From positions 62,001 to 126,000 of the forward strand of contig PGZH01000010.1 in assembly GCA_002840155.1 (NCBI GenBank): DNA of 64,000 bases, given 5' to 3'. A program made the position numbers and the translations under genes. The notes under the pieces were generated by a model. It was given only the letters and a program-made list of their open reading frames with translations. It made no database searches and was not told where the DNA came from. Numbering within the stretch: the first letter of the stretch is position 1; the number at the start of each line of letters is the position of its first letter. Of the stretch, positions 1-9,808 are shown one piece after another. The DNA comes from Gammaproteobacteria bacterium HGW-Gammaproteobacteria-13 (lineage in GTDB: Bacteria; Pseudomonadota; Gammaproteobacteria; Pseudomonadales; Pseudomonadaceae).

Positions 1-2568
1 ATCCCCGGCGTCTCCGAAGTGCAGATTCGCGGCGCGCGCACCTTTGCCATGCGCATCTGGCTGGACCCGGAAAAGCTCGCCGCGCACAACCTTACCGTGC
101 AGGACGTGGAAGACGCCCTGCGCCGGCAGAACGTCGAGATTCCGGCCGGGCGTATCGAATCGCAGCAGCGCGAATTCACCGTGCTCTCGGAAACCGACAT
201 GAACACCCCGGAGCAGTTTAATCAGCTGATCCTCGATGACTCACGCGGTTATCTGCTGCGCCTGGCCGATGTCGGTTATGCCGAAATCGGCGCTGCGGAT
301 GAGCGCAGCATCGTGCGCTACAAGGGCCAGCCGGCGGTATCGATGGGCATGATCAAGCAGGCCACCGCCAACCCGCTGGATATTTCCGACGGCCTGGCTG
401 AGGCCATGCCTGATGTGCGCGCGCTGCTGCCGGAAGGCATGGAAATGGCGGTAGCCAACGACAACTCGCTGTTTATCCGCGAGTCGATCGACAACGTGTT
501 TATCACCATTTGGGAAGCGGTGGGGCTGGTCATCCTGATCATCTTTATCTTCCTGCGCTCACTGCGCGCCACCATTATTCCGCTGGTGACCATCCCGGTG
601 TCGCTGATCGGTGCGTTTGCCCTGATGTCTTTGATGGGCTTCACCATCAACACCCTGACCCTGCTGGCCATGGTGCTGGCCATCGGCCTGGTGGTGGACG
701 ATGCCATCGTCATGCTGGAGAACATCCACCGGCATATCGAAGAGGGCATGCAGCCGCTACAGGCGGCGCTCAAGGGCAGCCGCGAGATTGCCTTTGCGGT
801 GATCGCCATGACCCTGACCCTGGCTGCCGTATTTGCGCCCATCGGCTTTATGCAGGGCACTACGGGAAAACTGTTTACCGAGTTCGCCTGGACCCTGGCC
901 GGCGCGGTGCTGGTGTCCGGTTTTGTTGCCCTGACCCTGACGCCGATGATGTGCGCGCTGTTGCTCAAGCCGCATCAGACCGGCGAGCGGCACAACCGCC
1001 TGTACAACCTGATCGAAGATTTTCTCAATGGTCTGACCTACAGCTACAAGCACTTGCTGGCCAAGGCGCTGAGTGCCTGGGTGCTGGTGGTGGGCGTGCT
1101 GTTGCTCACCGTGGTGGCCTGTGTGCTGCTGTTCTCCGGGCTGAAATCCGAGCTGGCACCGACCGAAGACACCGGCACCATTATCGGTGTGTTCAACGGC
1201 CCGGACGGCGCCACTATCAATTACACCGGGCGTTACGCTCGCGAGATTGAGGCGGCCTACGCCAGCATCCCCGAGACTAACCGCTATATGGTCATCGCCG
1301 GCTTCCCTACGGTGGCTCAGGGCATTTCCTTTATGAAGCTGGAAGACTGGGCCGACCGCTCGCGCAGCCAGTTCGAGATTCGCAACGAGTTGTTGCCCAA
1401 GCTGCAGGATATTGCCGGAGTGCGCGCTTTCCCGGTCAACCGGCCGCCGCTCGGGCAGAGCGCGCGTAACCAGCCGGTGAACTTCGTGATTCGCTCGTCC
1501 ATGGAGTACGCCGAGCTGCAGGTCTATGTCGACGAGTTGCTCAACGCGCTGCGTGATTATCCGGGGCTGGAAAGCCTGGACAGCGACCTCAAGCTCAACG
1601 CGCCGCAGCTGAAAGTCGCGGTCAACCGTGAGCAGGCGGTGGCGGTGGGCACTGATGTGGCGACTATTGGCCGCAGCCTGGAAAGCCTGTTCGGCAGCCG
1701 TCAGGTCACGCGCTTTAAGCAGAACGGCGAGCAGTACGACGTGCTGGTGCAGTTGCAGGGTGTGGACCGCAGCAACCCGCAGGATCTCGATCGCGTCTAT
1801 GTGCGAGGCCGCGATGAGAGCATGGTGCAGCTGTCCAACCTGATCGAGGTGCGCGAAACCGTGGCGCCGCGCGAGCTTAACCACTTCAACCAGCTGCGCG
1901 CGGTGACGGTAAGCGCCAACGTCGGCTCCGGCTACACCCTGGGCGAAGCCCTGGCGCATCTGGAAAATACCGCGCGAACGGTGTTCCCGGCGGAGACCCA
2001 GTACGACTACACCGGCACCTCGCGGGACTTCAAGGAATCCAGCGCCGGCATTGCGCTGATCTTCGCCCTGGCCCTGGCGTTTATCTTCCTGGTGCTGGCG
2101 GCGCAATTTGAGAGCTTTACCGATCCGCTGATCATCCTGTTCAGCGTGCCGCTGTCGATGGCCGGCGCTTTGCTGGCGCTGACGTTATTCGGCGGCACCT
2201 TGAATATCTACTCGCAGATCGGCCTGGTGACGCTGATCGGCCTGATTACCAAGCACGGCATTCTCATCGTCGAGTTCGCCAACGTGCTGTTGCGTCAGGG
2301 CCATGAGCTGCGCGGTGCGGTGATTGAGGCGTCGGTGCAGCGTCTGCGGCCGATTCTGATGACGACCGGGGCGATGGTGCTGGGTTCGCTGCCCTTGGCG
2401 ATTGCCACCGGGGCAGGGGCGGAAAGCCGTCAGCAGATCGGCATGGTGATTGTTGGCGGCCTGTTGGTCGGCACCTTCTTCACCCTGTTTGTGATCCCGA
2501 CCCTGTATATGCTGCTGCGTCGCTGGCGGCCGATGAAACAGGAAGCGTTAGAGGTTGCTGCGGCGTAG
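1..2568 (+). CDS. RND multidrug efflux permease, 5'-truncated by window edge
   Basis: Inner-membrane proton-driven pump subunit of the HAE-1/AcrB-MexB family; it would work with a periplasmic adaptor and an outer-membrane channel. The reading frame is open from base 1 (reads IPGVSEVQIRG), so the first ~180 residues lie outside the window; 855 residues are visible. Seen: the TM4 acidic pair in GLVVDDAIVMLENI, which is the proton relay of the family, two periplasmic porter regions, and the C-terminal repeat with GLITKHGILIVEFAN followed by the terminal TM helices. The TAG stop lies inside a REP element. The adaptor gene is presumably upstream, out of view. Substrate cannot be told from sequence. 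Confidence 0.93.
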   Translation: MPGVSEVQIRGARTFAMRIWLDPEKLAAHNLTVQDVEDALRRQNVEIPAGRIESQQREFTVLSETDMNTPEQFNQLILDDSRGYLLRLADVGYAEIGAADERSIVRYKGQPAVSMGMIKQATANPLDISDGLAEAMPDVRALLPEGMEMAVANDNSLFIRESIDNVFITIWEAVGLVILIIFIFLRSLRATIIPLVTIPVSLIGAFALMSLMGFTINTLTLLAMVLAIGLVVDDAIVMLENIHRHIEEGMQPLQAALKGSREIAFAVIAMTLTLAAVFAPIGFMQGTTGKLFTEFAWTLAGAVLVSGFVALTLTPMMCALLLKPHQTGERHNRLYNLIEDFLNGLTYSYKHLLAKALSAWVLVVGVLLLTVVACVLLFSGLKSELAPTEDTGTIIGVFNGPDGATINYTGRYAREIEAAYASIPETNRYMVIAGFPTVAQGISFMKLEDWADRSRSQFEIRNELLPKLQDIAGVRAFPVNRPPLGQSARNQPVNFVIRSSMEYAELQVYVDELLNALRDYPGLESLDSDLKLNAPQLKVAVNREQAVAVGTDVATIGRSLESLFGSRQVTRFKQNGEQYDVLVQLQGVDRSNPQDLDRVYVRGRDESMVQLSNLIEVRETVAPRELNHFNQLRAVTVSANVGSGYTLGEALAHLENTARTVFPAETQYDYTGTSRDFKESSAGIALIFALALAFIFLVLAAQFESFTDPLIILFSVPLSMAGALLALTLFGGTLNIYSQIGLVTLIGLITKHGILIVEFANVLLRQGHELRGAVIEASVQRLRPILMTTGAMVLGSLPLAIATGAGAESRQQIGMVIVGGLLVGTFFTLFVIPTLYMLLRRWRPMKQEALEVAAA

Positions 2569-2630
2569 CCCGGATGTAATCCGGGAGTGGTGTGGCAGGC
2601 AATAGATTTCCCCGGATTGCATCCGGCTAC
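2565..2630. repeat. REP doublet (family gtagcccggatg...), copy 1
   Basis: Two inverted copies of a palindromic unit, gtagcccggatgtaatccgg at the left and ccggattgcatccggctac at the right, with a ~24 bp spacer. Same family as 13611-13677 and 31980-32033. The RND stop codon is within its first bases, so it probably forms the 3' end of that mRNA. Confidence 0.85.
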
Positions 2631-2642
2631 AGGCTGATTGAC

Positions 2643-2727
2643 GTAGGAGCGGGCCATGCCCGCGAAATAGCCGGGTCGCGGGCTGAAAACATCGCGGGCA
2701 TGGACTGGGCGTCCCCGCCGCTCCTAC
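2643..2727. repeat. REP-like palindromic element (gtaggagcgggc family)
   Basis: Starts gtaggagcgggccatgcccgcga and ends in the inverted counterpart (gcgggcatgg ... gctcctac). This is a different repeat family from the one just upstream and is common between Pseudomonas genes. It sits at the 3' ends of two convergent genes. Confidence 0.75.
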
Positions 2728-2736
2728 GAGATCGTG

Positions 2737-3744
2737 TCAGTCGACCTTCAGCACCAACTTGCCGAAGTTCTCGCCGCTAAACAGTTTCAGCAGGGTTTCC
2801 GGGAAGGTGGTCAGGCCGCTGACGATATCTTCCTTGGACTTCAGCTTGCCGCTGGCCAGCCAGCCGCCCATCTCCGCAGCCGCTTCGGCGAAACGCGGGG
2901 CGTAGGTCATCACCACCATGCCTTCCATACGCGCGCTGTTGACCAGCAGGTTGAGGTAGTTGGCCGGGCCTTTGACGGCTTGCTTGTTGTTGTACTGGCT
3001 GATCGCGCCGCAGATGATCACTCGCGCCTTGAAGGCCAGACGGGTCAGTACGGCATCGAGAATGTCGCCGCCGACGTTGTCGAAATACACGTCCACGCCT
3101 TTCGGGCATTCGCGTTTGAGGCCGGCGACCACGTCCTCGCTTTTGTAGTCGATGGCGCCGTCGAAGCCCAGCTCATCGATCAGGAACTTGCACTTGTCCG
3201 CGCCACCGGCAATGCCGACCACACGGCAGCCTTTGAGCTTGGCGATCTGCCCGGCAATGCTGCCGACCGCGCCGGCCGCGCCGGAAATCACCACGGTTTC
3301 ACCGGCTTGCGGCGCGCCGACATCAAGCAGGGCGAAGTAGGCGGTCATGCCGGTCATGCCCAGGGCGGACAAGTACAGCGGCAGCGGCGCGCGCTTGGGG
3401 TCGACCTTGTAGAAACCCTTGGGCTCACCGAGGAAGTAGTTCTGTACGCCGAGGGCGCCGTTTACATGGTCGCCCACGGCAAAGTCTGGGTGCTGCGAGG
3501 CCACCACTTCACCCACACCGAGTGCGCGCATCACTTCGCCAATGCCAACCGGCGGAATATAGGACTTGGCATCGTTCATCCAGCCGCGCATGGCCGGGTC
3601 CAGCGACAGGTAGGCGTTCTTCACCAGAATCTGGCCGGGGCCGGGTTCACCGACGCTGTTTTCCACATAGCTGAAAGTCTCGCGGCTGGGCAGGCCGACC
3701 GGGCGTTGGGCAAGCAGGAACTGACGATTGAGTGGGGCAGTCAT
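2737..3744 (-). CDS. NADP-dependent MDR oxidoreductase (CurA/LTB4-reductase-like)
   Basis: 335-residue zinc-independent medium-chain dehydrogenase/reductase of the CurA / leukotriene-B4 12-hydroxydehydrogenase type. The family reduces carbon-carbon double bonds conjugated to carbonyls using NADPH. Seen: N-terminal GroES-like domain containing LSLDPAMRGWM, nucleotide-binding motif GAAGAVGSIAGQIAKLKGC at about residues 150-170, and the FDNVGGDILDAVL segment typical of this subgroup. Start ATG at 3744. It is divergent from the SDR gene across an intergenic region rich in inverted repeats. Physiological substrate unknown. Confidence 0.88.
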   Translation of the reverse strand: MTAPLNRQFLLAQRPVGLPSRETFSYVENSVGEPGPGQILVKNAYLSLDPAMRGWMNDAKSYIPPVGIGEVMRALGVGEVVASQHPDFAVGDHVNGALGVQNYFLGEPKGFYKVDPKRAPLPLYLSALGMTGMTAYFALLDVGAPQAGETVVISGAAGAVGSIAGQIAKLKGCRVVGIAGGADKCKFLIDELGFDGAIDYKSEDVVAGLKRECPKGVDVYFDNVGGDILDAVLTRLAFKARVIICGAISQYNNKQAVKGPANYLNLLVNSARMEGMVVMTYAPRFAEAAAEMGGWLASGKLKSKEDIVSGLTTFPETLLKLFSGENFGKLVLKVD

Positions 3745-3791
3745 GGCAGGTACTCACTGAGCGGAAAGACTGTTGATAGCCCGTAGTGGCG

Positions 3792-3869
3792 CCATGGGCA
3801 AGATTTGCCCATGGGACGAATGGTTGTTAATCCATTCGAGTGATGGGTGCCCTGGGGTGTTAATCACTC
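3792..3869. promoter_or_regulatory. Three consecutive inverted repeats between divergent oxidoreductase genes
   Basis: Seen directly: CCATGGGCAA-gat-TTGCCCATGG (3792-3814, perfect 10-3-10), CGAATGG-n8-CCATTCG (3817-3838) and GAGTGAT-n18-ATCACTC (3838-3869). They fill the space between the starts of the MDR (3744) and SDR (3969) genes, so they could be operators for a shared regulator or RNA hairpins in a leader. No regulator gene is adjacent. Confidence 0.5.
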
Positions 3870-3968
3870 ATTTGGATGGGGGCATCACCAGCAGTTTGAT
3901 AGTGCTGCCTTGGAATCATGGAGCTGATTAGACTCGCGGCAGTTTCTAATCCTTGCGAGGACACGCAG

Positions 3969-4730
3969 ATGAGCTTTAGCTTTTCCGGCCGGGTTGCCCT
4001 GGTCACCGGTGGTGCTGCTGGTATTGGTCGTGCCACGGCACTGGCATTCGCCAACGAAGGCCTGCAGGTGGTGGTGTCTGATGTCGATGTGGCGGGCGGC
4101 GAGGCGACAGTTGCGCTGATCCGCGAAGCTGGCGGCGATGCGCAGTTCGTGCGCTGCGACGTGACCCGCGATGCCGAGGTCAAGGTGCTGATGGAGCGTA
4201 CGCTGGGCGCATACGGCCGCCTGGACTATGCCTTCAACAACGCCGGTATCGAGATCGAGAAAGGCAAGCTGGCCGAGGGCAGCGAGAGCGAGTTCGACGC
4301 CATCATGGGCGTCAACGTCAAAGGCGTGTGGCTGTGCATGAAACACCAGATCCCGCTGCTGCTGGCCCAGGGCGGCGGCGCCATCGTCAACACTGCTTCG
4401 GTCGCCGGTCTGGGCGCTGCGCCGAAGATGAGCATCTATGCTGCGTCCAAGCACGCGGTGATCGGCCTGACCAAATCGGCGGCCGTCGAATACGCGAAGA
4501 AGAAAGTGCGGGTCAACGCGGTGTGCCCAGCGGTGATCGACACCGACATGTTCCGCCGCGCCTATGAAGCCGACCCGAAGAAGGGGGAGTTCGCCGCTGC
4601 TATGCATCCGGTCGGGCGCATCGGCAAGGTCGAGGAAATCGCCACCGCAGTGCTGTACTTGTGCTGCGATAATGCGGCGTTCACCACCGGCCAGGCGCTG
4701 GCGGTAGATGGCGGCGCCACGGCTATCTGA
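3969..4730 (+). CDS. SDR family oxidoreductase
   Basis: 253-residue classical short-chain dehydrogenase/reductase. Seen: cofactor motif TGGAAGIG near residue 13, NNAG near residue 90, catalytic Ser (NTASVAG) and YAASK (Tyr/Lys), and the C-terminal FTTGQALAVDGG typical of glucose-dehydrogenase-like SDRs. The start at ATG 3969 is preferred over an in-frame ATG at 3918 because GAGG lies a suitable distance upstream and the protein then begins MSFSFSGR as in the family. It stands alone and is followed by an intrinsic terminator. Substrate not predictable. Confidence 0.9.
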   Translation: MSFSFSGRVALVTGGAAGIGRATALAFANEGLQVVVSDVDVAGGEATVALIREAGGDAQFVRCDVTRDAEVKVLMERTLGAYGRLDYAFNNAGIEIEKGKLAEGSESEFDAIMGVNVKGVWLCMKHQIPLLLAQGGGAIVNTASVAGLGAAPKMSIYAASKHAVIGLTKSAAVEYAKKKVRVNAVCPAVIDTDMFRRAYEADPKKGEFAAAMHPVGRIGKVEEIATAVLYLCCDNAAFTTGQALAVDGGATAI

Positions 4731-4743
4731 TTTCCTTCAGCGA

Positions 4744-4775
4744 TAAAAAAGCGTCCATCTGGGCGCTTTTTTTAT
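4744..4775 (+). terminator. Rho-independent terminator after SDR gene
   Basis: aaaaaagcgtcc-atct-gggcgcttttttt: GC-rich stem with a T run, 14 nt after the SDR stop. Confidence 0.85.
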
Positions 4776-4876
4776 ACCTCGCCATTTCTTTCACACGATT
4801 GGCCACTAAAGTCACTGCAGTGTTCTACGCCGCTGTTCAAGATCGCCCAGCGCTTTGATCAAGGAGTAAGCAAGCC

Positions 4877-5761
4877 GTGACAGCTGACCCGTTATTGACC
4901 CTGTTCCTGCCTATCGCCCTGGGCATCATCATGCTTGGCCTGGGCTTGTCGCTGACCCTGGCAGATTTTGCCCGGGTGGTGAAGTTTCCCAAGCCGGTGC
5001 TGATCGGCTTGAGCTGCCAGCTGTTGTTGTTGCCGCTGGTGTGTTTCTTCCTGGCCAAGGCCTTTGGTCTGGCCCCGGCGCTGGCGGTTGGTCTGATGCT
5101 GCTGGCAGCTTCACCAGGCGGCACCACGGCCAACCTGTATAGCCACCTGGCCCATGGTGATGTGGCGCTGAATATCACCCTGACGGCGGTCAATTCGGTG
5201 ATTGCGGTGCTGACCATGCCGCTGATCGTCAACCTGTCGCTGGCCTACTTTATGGAAGGCGATCAGGCCTTGCCGTTGCAGTTCACCAAGGTGGTGCAGG
5301 TGTTTGTCATCGTGCTCGGCCCGGTGGCGATTGGCATCTGGATACGCAGCCGCTTCCCTGGCTTTGCCGCACGTATGGAAAAGCCGGTAAAAATCATCTC
5401 CGCACTGTTTCTGCTGATCATCATCATTCTGGCGGTGGTCAAGGATTGGCAGACTTTCGTTGACTACGCACCACTGGTAGGCGGCGCGGCGCTGGCCTTC
5501 AATCTGATCAGCCTGGCGGTGGGCTACTGGGTGCCGCGCCTGTGTAAGCTGAGTCTGCGCCAGTCGATTGCCATTGGCATGGAAATCGGCATCCACAACG
5601 GCACCCTGGCGATTGCTCTGGCGCTGAGTCCGATGCTGCTGAATAACGCGACCATGTCGATCCCGGCGGCGATTTACAGCATCATCATGTTCTTTACTGC
5701 GGCGGCCTTTGGCTGGTGGGTGAACTTTGCCCATGGCAAAGAATTGAAAGCCACTGAATAG
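4877..5761 (+). CDS. Bile acid:sodium symporter family (BASS) transporter
   Basis: 294-residue polytopic membrane protein, about nine to ten hydrophobic helices, of the BASS/SBF family, whose bacterial members are Na+-coupled importers of organic anions. Seen: the LAASPGGTTANLYSHLAHGDVALN segment (residues ~76-100, interrupted here by no charged loop) and EIGIHNGTLAIALA near residue 238, both matching the crossed discontinuous helices of the family. The GTG start at 4877 has aaggag 12 nt upstream. Single-gene unit ending in a bidirectional terminator. Substrate unknown. Confidence 0.88.
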   Translation: MTADPLLTLFLPIALGIIMLGLGLSLTLADFARVVKFPKPVLIGLSCQLLLLPLVCFFLAKAFGLAPALAVGLMLLAASPGGTTANLYSHLAHGDVALNITLTAVNSVIAVLTMPLIVNLSLAYFMEGDQALPLQFTKVVQVFVIVLGPVAIGIWIRSRFPGFAARMEKPVKIISALFLLIIIILAVVKDWQTFVDYAPLVGGAALAFNLISLAVGYWVPRLCKLSLRQSIAIGMEIGIHNGTLAIALALSPMLLNNATMSIPAAIYSIIMFFTAAAFGWWVNFAHGKELKATE

Positions 5762-5772
5762 GTATGGCCGAG

Positions 5773-5808
5773 TATGAAAAAGCCCGTCACTTGGACGGGC
5801 TTTTTCAT
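5773..5808. terminator. Bidirectional intrinsic terminator
   Basis: tatgaaaaagcccgtc-acttg-gacgggctttttcata, a near-perfect stem with A run on one side and T run on the other. It lies between the convergent BASS transporter and cysB genes and serves both. Confidence 0.9.
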
Positions 5809-5822
5809 ATCTGCAGGTTGGC

Positions 5823-6806
<984 letters not shown>

Positions 6807-6910
6807 TCAAAGCAAAAAGACAGCCGTTCAGGTTACCGGCGTTTTATATAACCATAATGATGATTGAAGCATTAAATCTAGACCAAAAATTAAAAAGTGC
6901 TGCGCTTCTT

Positions 6911-7411
6911 TTAAAGATCACCGCGGCTGCGATGCTGCAGCATCGGCACCAGGTACACCGGCACTTCGGACAGCTGCACCAGGCGCGATGCGGTGCGCCC
7001 CAGCGGAATGTCCATATCCGTACCGTGGCTGTGGCTACCTAGGACCAGTAAATCCACACCGAGTTGCTGCGCTTCATCGAGTATCACCAGCGGTGGATCG
7101 CCCTGTACCACGCGCACTGCCTTGATCAGTTCCAGATCATGCAGGGCTTCGCCGATCTCATCGCGGAAACCCTCCAGCACGCGCTGCTCGATACTTGCCA
7201 TCACCGTGCTCAGGCCGTTGGTGCGCAGGTCCTTGAGTCGCTCTTCGTCTAGGTAGGTCTGCAGCACCGACTCGGCAAACAGGCCCATGGGCTCCACCGC
7301 GTGCACCACATACAGGCTGGCATTGAAGGAACGGGTCAGCGCCAGGGCGTGTTGCAGGATGTAGGGGGCGTATAGGCCTAGATCAGTGGCATAGAGAATC
7401 GAGCGAATCAT
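6911..7411 (-). CDS. Universal stress protein (UspA family)
   Basis: 166-residue single-domain Usp. Starts MIRSILYATDLG, has the central DLLVLGSHSHG motif (nucleotide-binding loop G-x-H-x-x-G) and the C-terminal GRTASRLVQLSEVPVYLVP. The start at 7411 is chosen because AAGGAGG precedes it; an 18-residue upstream extension is unlikely. Transcribed toward cysB, about 150 bp after the nucleotidase gene. Role: cytosolic stress tolerance, precise function unknown. Confidence 0.9.
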   Translation of the reverse strand: MIRSILYATDLGLYAPYILQHALALTRSFNASLYVVHAVEPMGLFAESVLQTYLDEERLKDLRTNGLSTVMASIEQRVLEGFRDEIGEALHDLELIKAVRVVQGDPPLVILDEAQQLGVDLLVLGSHSHGTDMDIPLGRTASRLVQLSEVPVYLVPMLQHRSRGDL

Positions 7412-7561
7412 GCGGCCTCCTTGACTGCCTGACTGGCGGGCCTGATCTGAGCTTAGCAGCGCCATCGATAAGTCAAAGAAAGCCGAGGTTTTGAGGACGA
7501 ATGGTTATATACGAGGGGAAGGGTTAGGCGGCGAGGGCGGCTGATCGCCCTCGCGCGGGGG

Positions 7562-8467
7562 CTAGAGCTGCGGCTCGTTGCTGATGCCGTGCGGCACATG
7601 ACCGGTGGGTACGACCTTGTTGGCTTTTTCGCAGTGGCCGGTCTGGTCGTCGAAGAATACGTCGGCGCCGAAGGTTTCCAGAATTGCGGCTTTTTCCAGG
7701 CCACCGAGGAAGAACGATTCATCCAGGCGAATATTCCACTCGCGCAGTGTACGAATCACCCGCTCATGGGCCGGCGCCGAGCGCGCGGTAACCAGCGCCG
7801 TACGAATCGGGCACTGCTCTTCGGGAAACTCCTGCTGCAGGCGGTGCAGTGCGGCGAGGAACGGCTTGAACGGGCCGCCGCCGAGCAGCTCACGGGCCGA
7901 CTGGCGCTCGTGGCTCTGGAAGGCTTCCAGACCGGCTTGTTGGTAGACCCGTTCGGACTCATCGGAAAACAGCACGGCGTCACCGTCGAAGGCTATGCGC
8001 AGTTCATTGCTGGCCGCTCGCCGCGCGCCGCCGGAGAGGATGGTTGCCGCCCCGAAACCGGCCCGCAGCGCGCTGCGCACATCTTCGGCGTGGGTTGAGA
8101 GAAACAGATGGCAGCCGAATGCGGCCAGATAAGGGTCGGGGCTGCGCCCGCCGACAAAAGCCGCGCGGGAGATGCCCAGGCCGTAGTGCTGGATTGAATT
8201 GAACGCGCGTAGGCCGGTGTCGGCGCTGTTTCGCGAGACCAGAATCACCTCGACGCGCTGCTGCTGGAGGGCTGTATTCAGCGCCAGCAGCTTCTCGACC
8301 AGAGGAAAGGCATCGCCAGGGGGGAGGATTTCGTCCTCATGCTCAATCTGGTATTGGCGATAGGCCTCGACGCCCTGGCTTTCATAGATCTGGTGGCTGT
8401 CACGCAGGTCGAACAGCGCCCGCGAGGAGATCGCCAGTACCAGTTTGTCGCCTAATCCCTTGCTCAT
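7562..8467 (-). CDS. 5'-nucleotidase (cytosolic 5'-nucleotidase 1 family)
   Basis: 301 residues matching the bacterial 5'-nucleotidase family related to mammalian cN-I, which dephosphorylates nucleoside monophosphates. Seen: LVLAISSRALFDL at the N-terminus (active-site strand with an altered DxD region), VEVILVSRNSADTGLRAFNS, GGRSPDPYLAAFGCHLFLS and the acidic FGADVFFDDQTGHCEKA motif near the C-terminus. ATG start 8467, only 9 bp downstream of the PanE-like gene stop, so probably co-transcribed with it. Confidence 0.85.
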   Translation of the reverse strand: MSKGLGDKLVLAISSRALFDLRDSHQIYESQGVEAYRQYQIEHEDEILPPGDAFPLVEKLLALNTALQQQRVEVILVSRNSADTGLRAFNSIQHYGLGISRAAFVGGRSPDPYLAAFGCHLFLSTHAEDVRSALRAGFGAATILSGGARRAASNELRIAFDGDAVLFSDESERVYQQAGLEAFQSHERQSARELLGGGPFKPFLAALHRLQQEFPEEQCPIRTALVTARSAPAHERVIRTLREWNIRLDESFFLGGLEKAAILETFGADVFFDDQTGHCEKANKVVPTGHVPHGISNEPQL

Positions 8468-8476
8468 GACGGTGTC

Positions 8477-9424
8477 CTATTGCGCACGTTGTTCGAGGAA
8501 ACGCAGGGTCTGATAAAGCATCTCGGTGCGCGGCATGGCGCAGCCGGCCTGGGCCGCAGCGGCCAACGGCGCGGCATAGATGGCGTGCAGCTCCAGCGGG
8601 CGCTGCAGGGCAAAGTCGTGGTACATGCTCGGCAGGTAATCGGGCATGCGATCAGTGGCCGCCAACAGTTTGCCGGCAAAACCGGCAGGCAACTGATAGC
8701 CACAGGCGCCGGCGGCATCCACCACTTCCTGCATGATCGCCTCGATCAGCGCGCGGCTGTCGGCGTTGCCCATCAACGCTGTGGTGGCGCTGTTGAGCAG
8801 TACCGCCAGGCCGTTGTAGGGCACGTTCCACACCAGCTTCTGCCAGCGCGCCTGGTTCAGTTCGGCCATGGCGGTGGAGTCCAGCCCTGCGGCCTGAAAT
8901 AGGGCGCTGCCTTGTTCGAGGATCTGCTGACGGCTCTCGGCATCGTTCGCCGGGCCTGAGTGATAACCCAGATTGACGCTGCCCAGTGCCTGGTGCTCGA
9001 CCACCCCCGGCGCGCTGCGATGGGCGCAGATGTAGCAAAGGCCGCCCAGCAGGTGCAGCGAGTCCGGCAGCAGCGGGCGCAACTCGTCTTCCACCGCCAG
9101 GCCGTTCTGCATCAGCACCACCTTGGCGCCTGGCGCGGCGGCCTGGCTGATCAGCGGGGCGAGTTCGGCGTTGCTGGTGGTCTTGGCGCCGATCAGCAGC
9201 CAGTCGCATTGAGGCATATCGGCAACCGACTGGTAGGCCTGCACCGGCTGCAGGTGCAGATTGCCGTGCAGCGCACTGTTGACCTGCAGGCCCTGGCTGG
9301 CCACAGCGGCGAATTCGCTGCGCAGTAGAAAGTGCACATCAAAGCCGGCGCGGGCCAGCATCAGGCCATAGAAGCCACCAATTGCGCCGGAGCCGATAAT
9401 GCCGATACGCGGTGCTGCATTCAT
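8477..9424 (-). CDS. Putative 2-dehydropantoate 2-reductase (ApbA/PanE family)
   Basis: 315 residues. N-terminal Rossmann motif GIIGSGAIGGFYGLMLARAG (residues 8-27), then the NADPH-binding K in LIGAKTTSNAEL and the C-terminal ketopantoate reductase domain with KLVWNVPYNGLAVL, whose Lys and Asn match catalytic positions of the family. It would reduce ketopantoate to pantoate, but Pseudomonas genomes carry several paralogues, so panE is not assigned. Its start overlaps the stop of the upstream thioredoxin-fold gene by one base. Confidence 0.82.
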   Translation of the reverse strand: MNAAPRIGIIGSGAIGGFYGLMLARAGFDVHFLLRSEFAAVASQGLQVNSALHGNLHLQPVQAYQSVADMPQCDWLLIGAKTTSNAELAPLISQAAAPGAKVVLMQNGLAVEDELRPLLPDSLHLLGGLCYICAHRSAPGVVEHQALGSVNLGYHSGPANDAESRQQILEQGSALFQAAGLDSTAMAELNQARWQKLVWNVPYNGLAVLLNSATTALMGNADSRALIEAIMQEVVDAAGACGYQLPAGFAGKLLAATDRMPDYLPSMYHDFALQRPLELHAIYAAPLAAAAQAGCAMPRTEMLYQTLRFLEQRAQ

Positions 9425-9771
9425 CAGGGTAATTCCTCTGCGGGGCGCGACAGGGCAGTGTCCAGCGCCTGAGTAAGTTCGGCAGTTTGCAGGCGGCTCT
9501 GCAAAGCGCCATAAAAATGACCATCGCGTATCACGAATAACGCGGGTAGATGAAATACCTCATAACGCGTCACTAAACCGCCACTGTTGGCCGCGTCGAC
9601 CCAGGCCAGGCGCTGTATCGGCAGGGGCAAATTAGGCAGCTCACGCCGCGCCCAACGGCAACTGGCACAACCTATGCTGGTAAATATCAGCAGTGAAGTG
9701 CCAGGCAAGTCGAGTAGATGGCGATCTGCATCTAAATCGGTCAGTTCCAGTTCAGTCACTATACTGGCCAA
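9424..9771 (-). CDS. Thioredoxin-fold protein with CASC motif
   Basis: 115-residue small thioredoxin-like protein. Seen: IFTSIGCASCRWARRELPNL (CxxC redox pair at about residues 35-38) and VFHLPALFVIRDG with the cis-Pro position. No signal peptide, so probably cytosolic. The start is uncertain: TTG 9771 and GTG 9759 are in frame and no ATG is available. First gene of the run thioredoxin-panE-like-nucleotidase, divergent from the PilZ gene with only ~37 bp between. Confidence 0.7.
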   Translation of the reverse strand: MASIVTELELTDLDADRHLLDLPGTSLLIFTSIGCASCRWARRELPNLPLPIQRLAWVDAANSGGLVTRYEVFHLPALFVIRDGHFYGALQSRLQTAELTQALDTALSRPAEELP

Positions 9772-9808
9772 TGTGGTATCAAATTGATGGCATCCGAGGT
9801 AGTCATAG

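Noticed and set aside
2734..3786. 350-codon plus-strand frame opposite the MDR oxidoreductase
   Set aside because: Shadow of a well-supported gene; translated sequence shows no family features.
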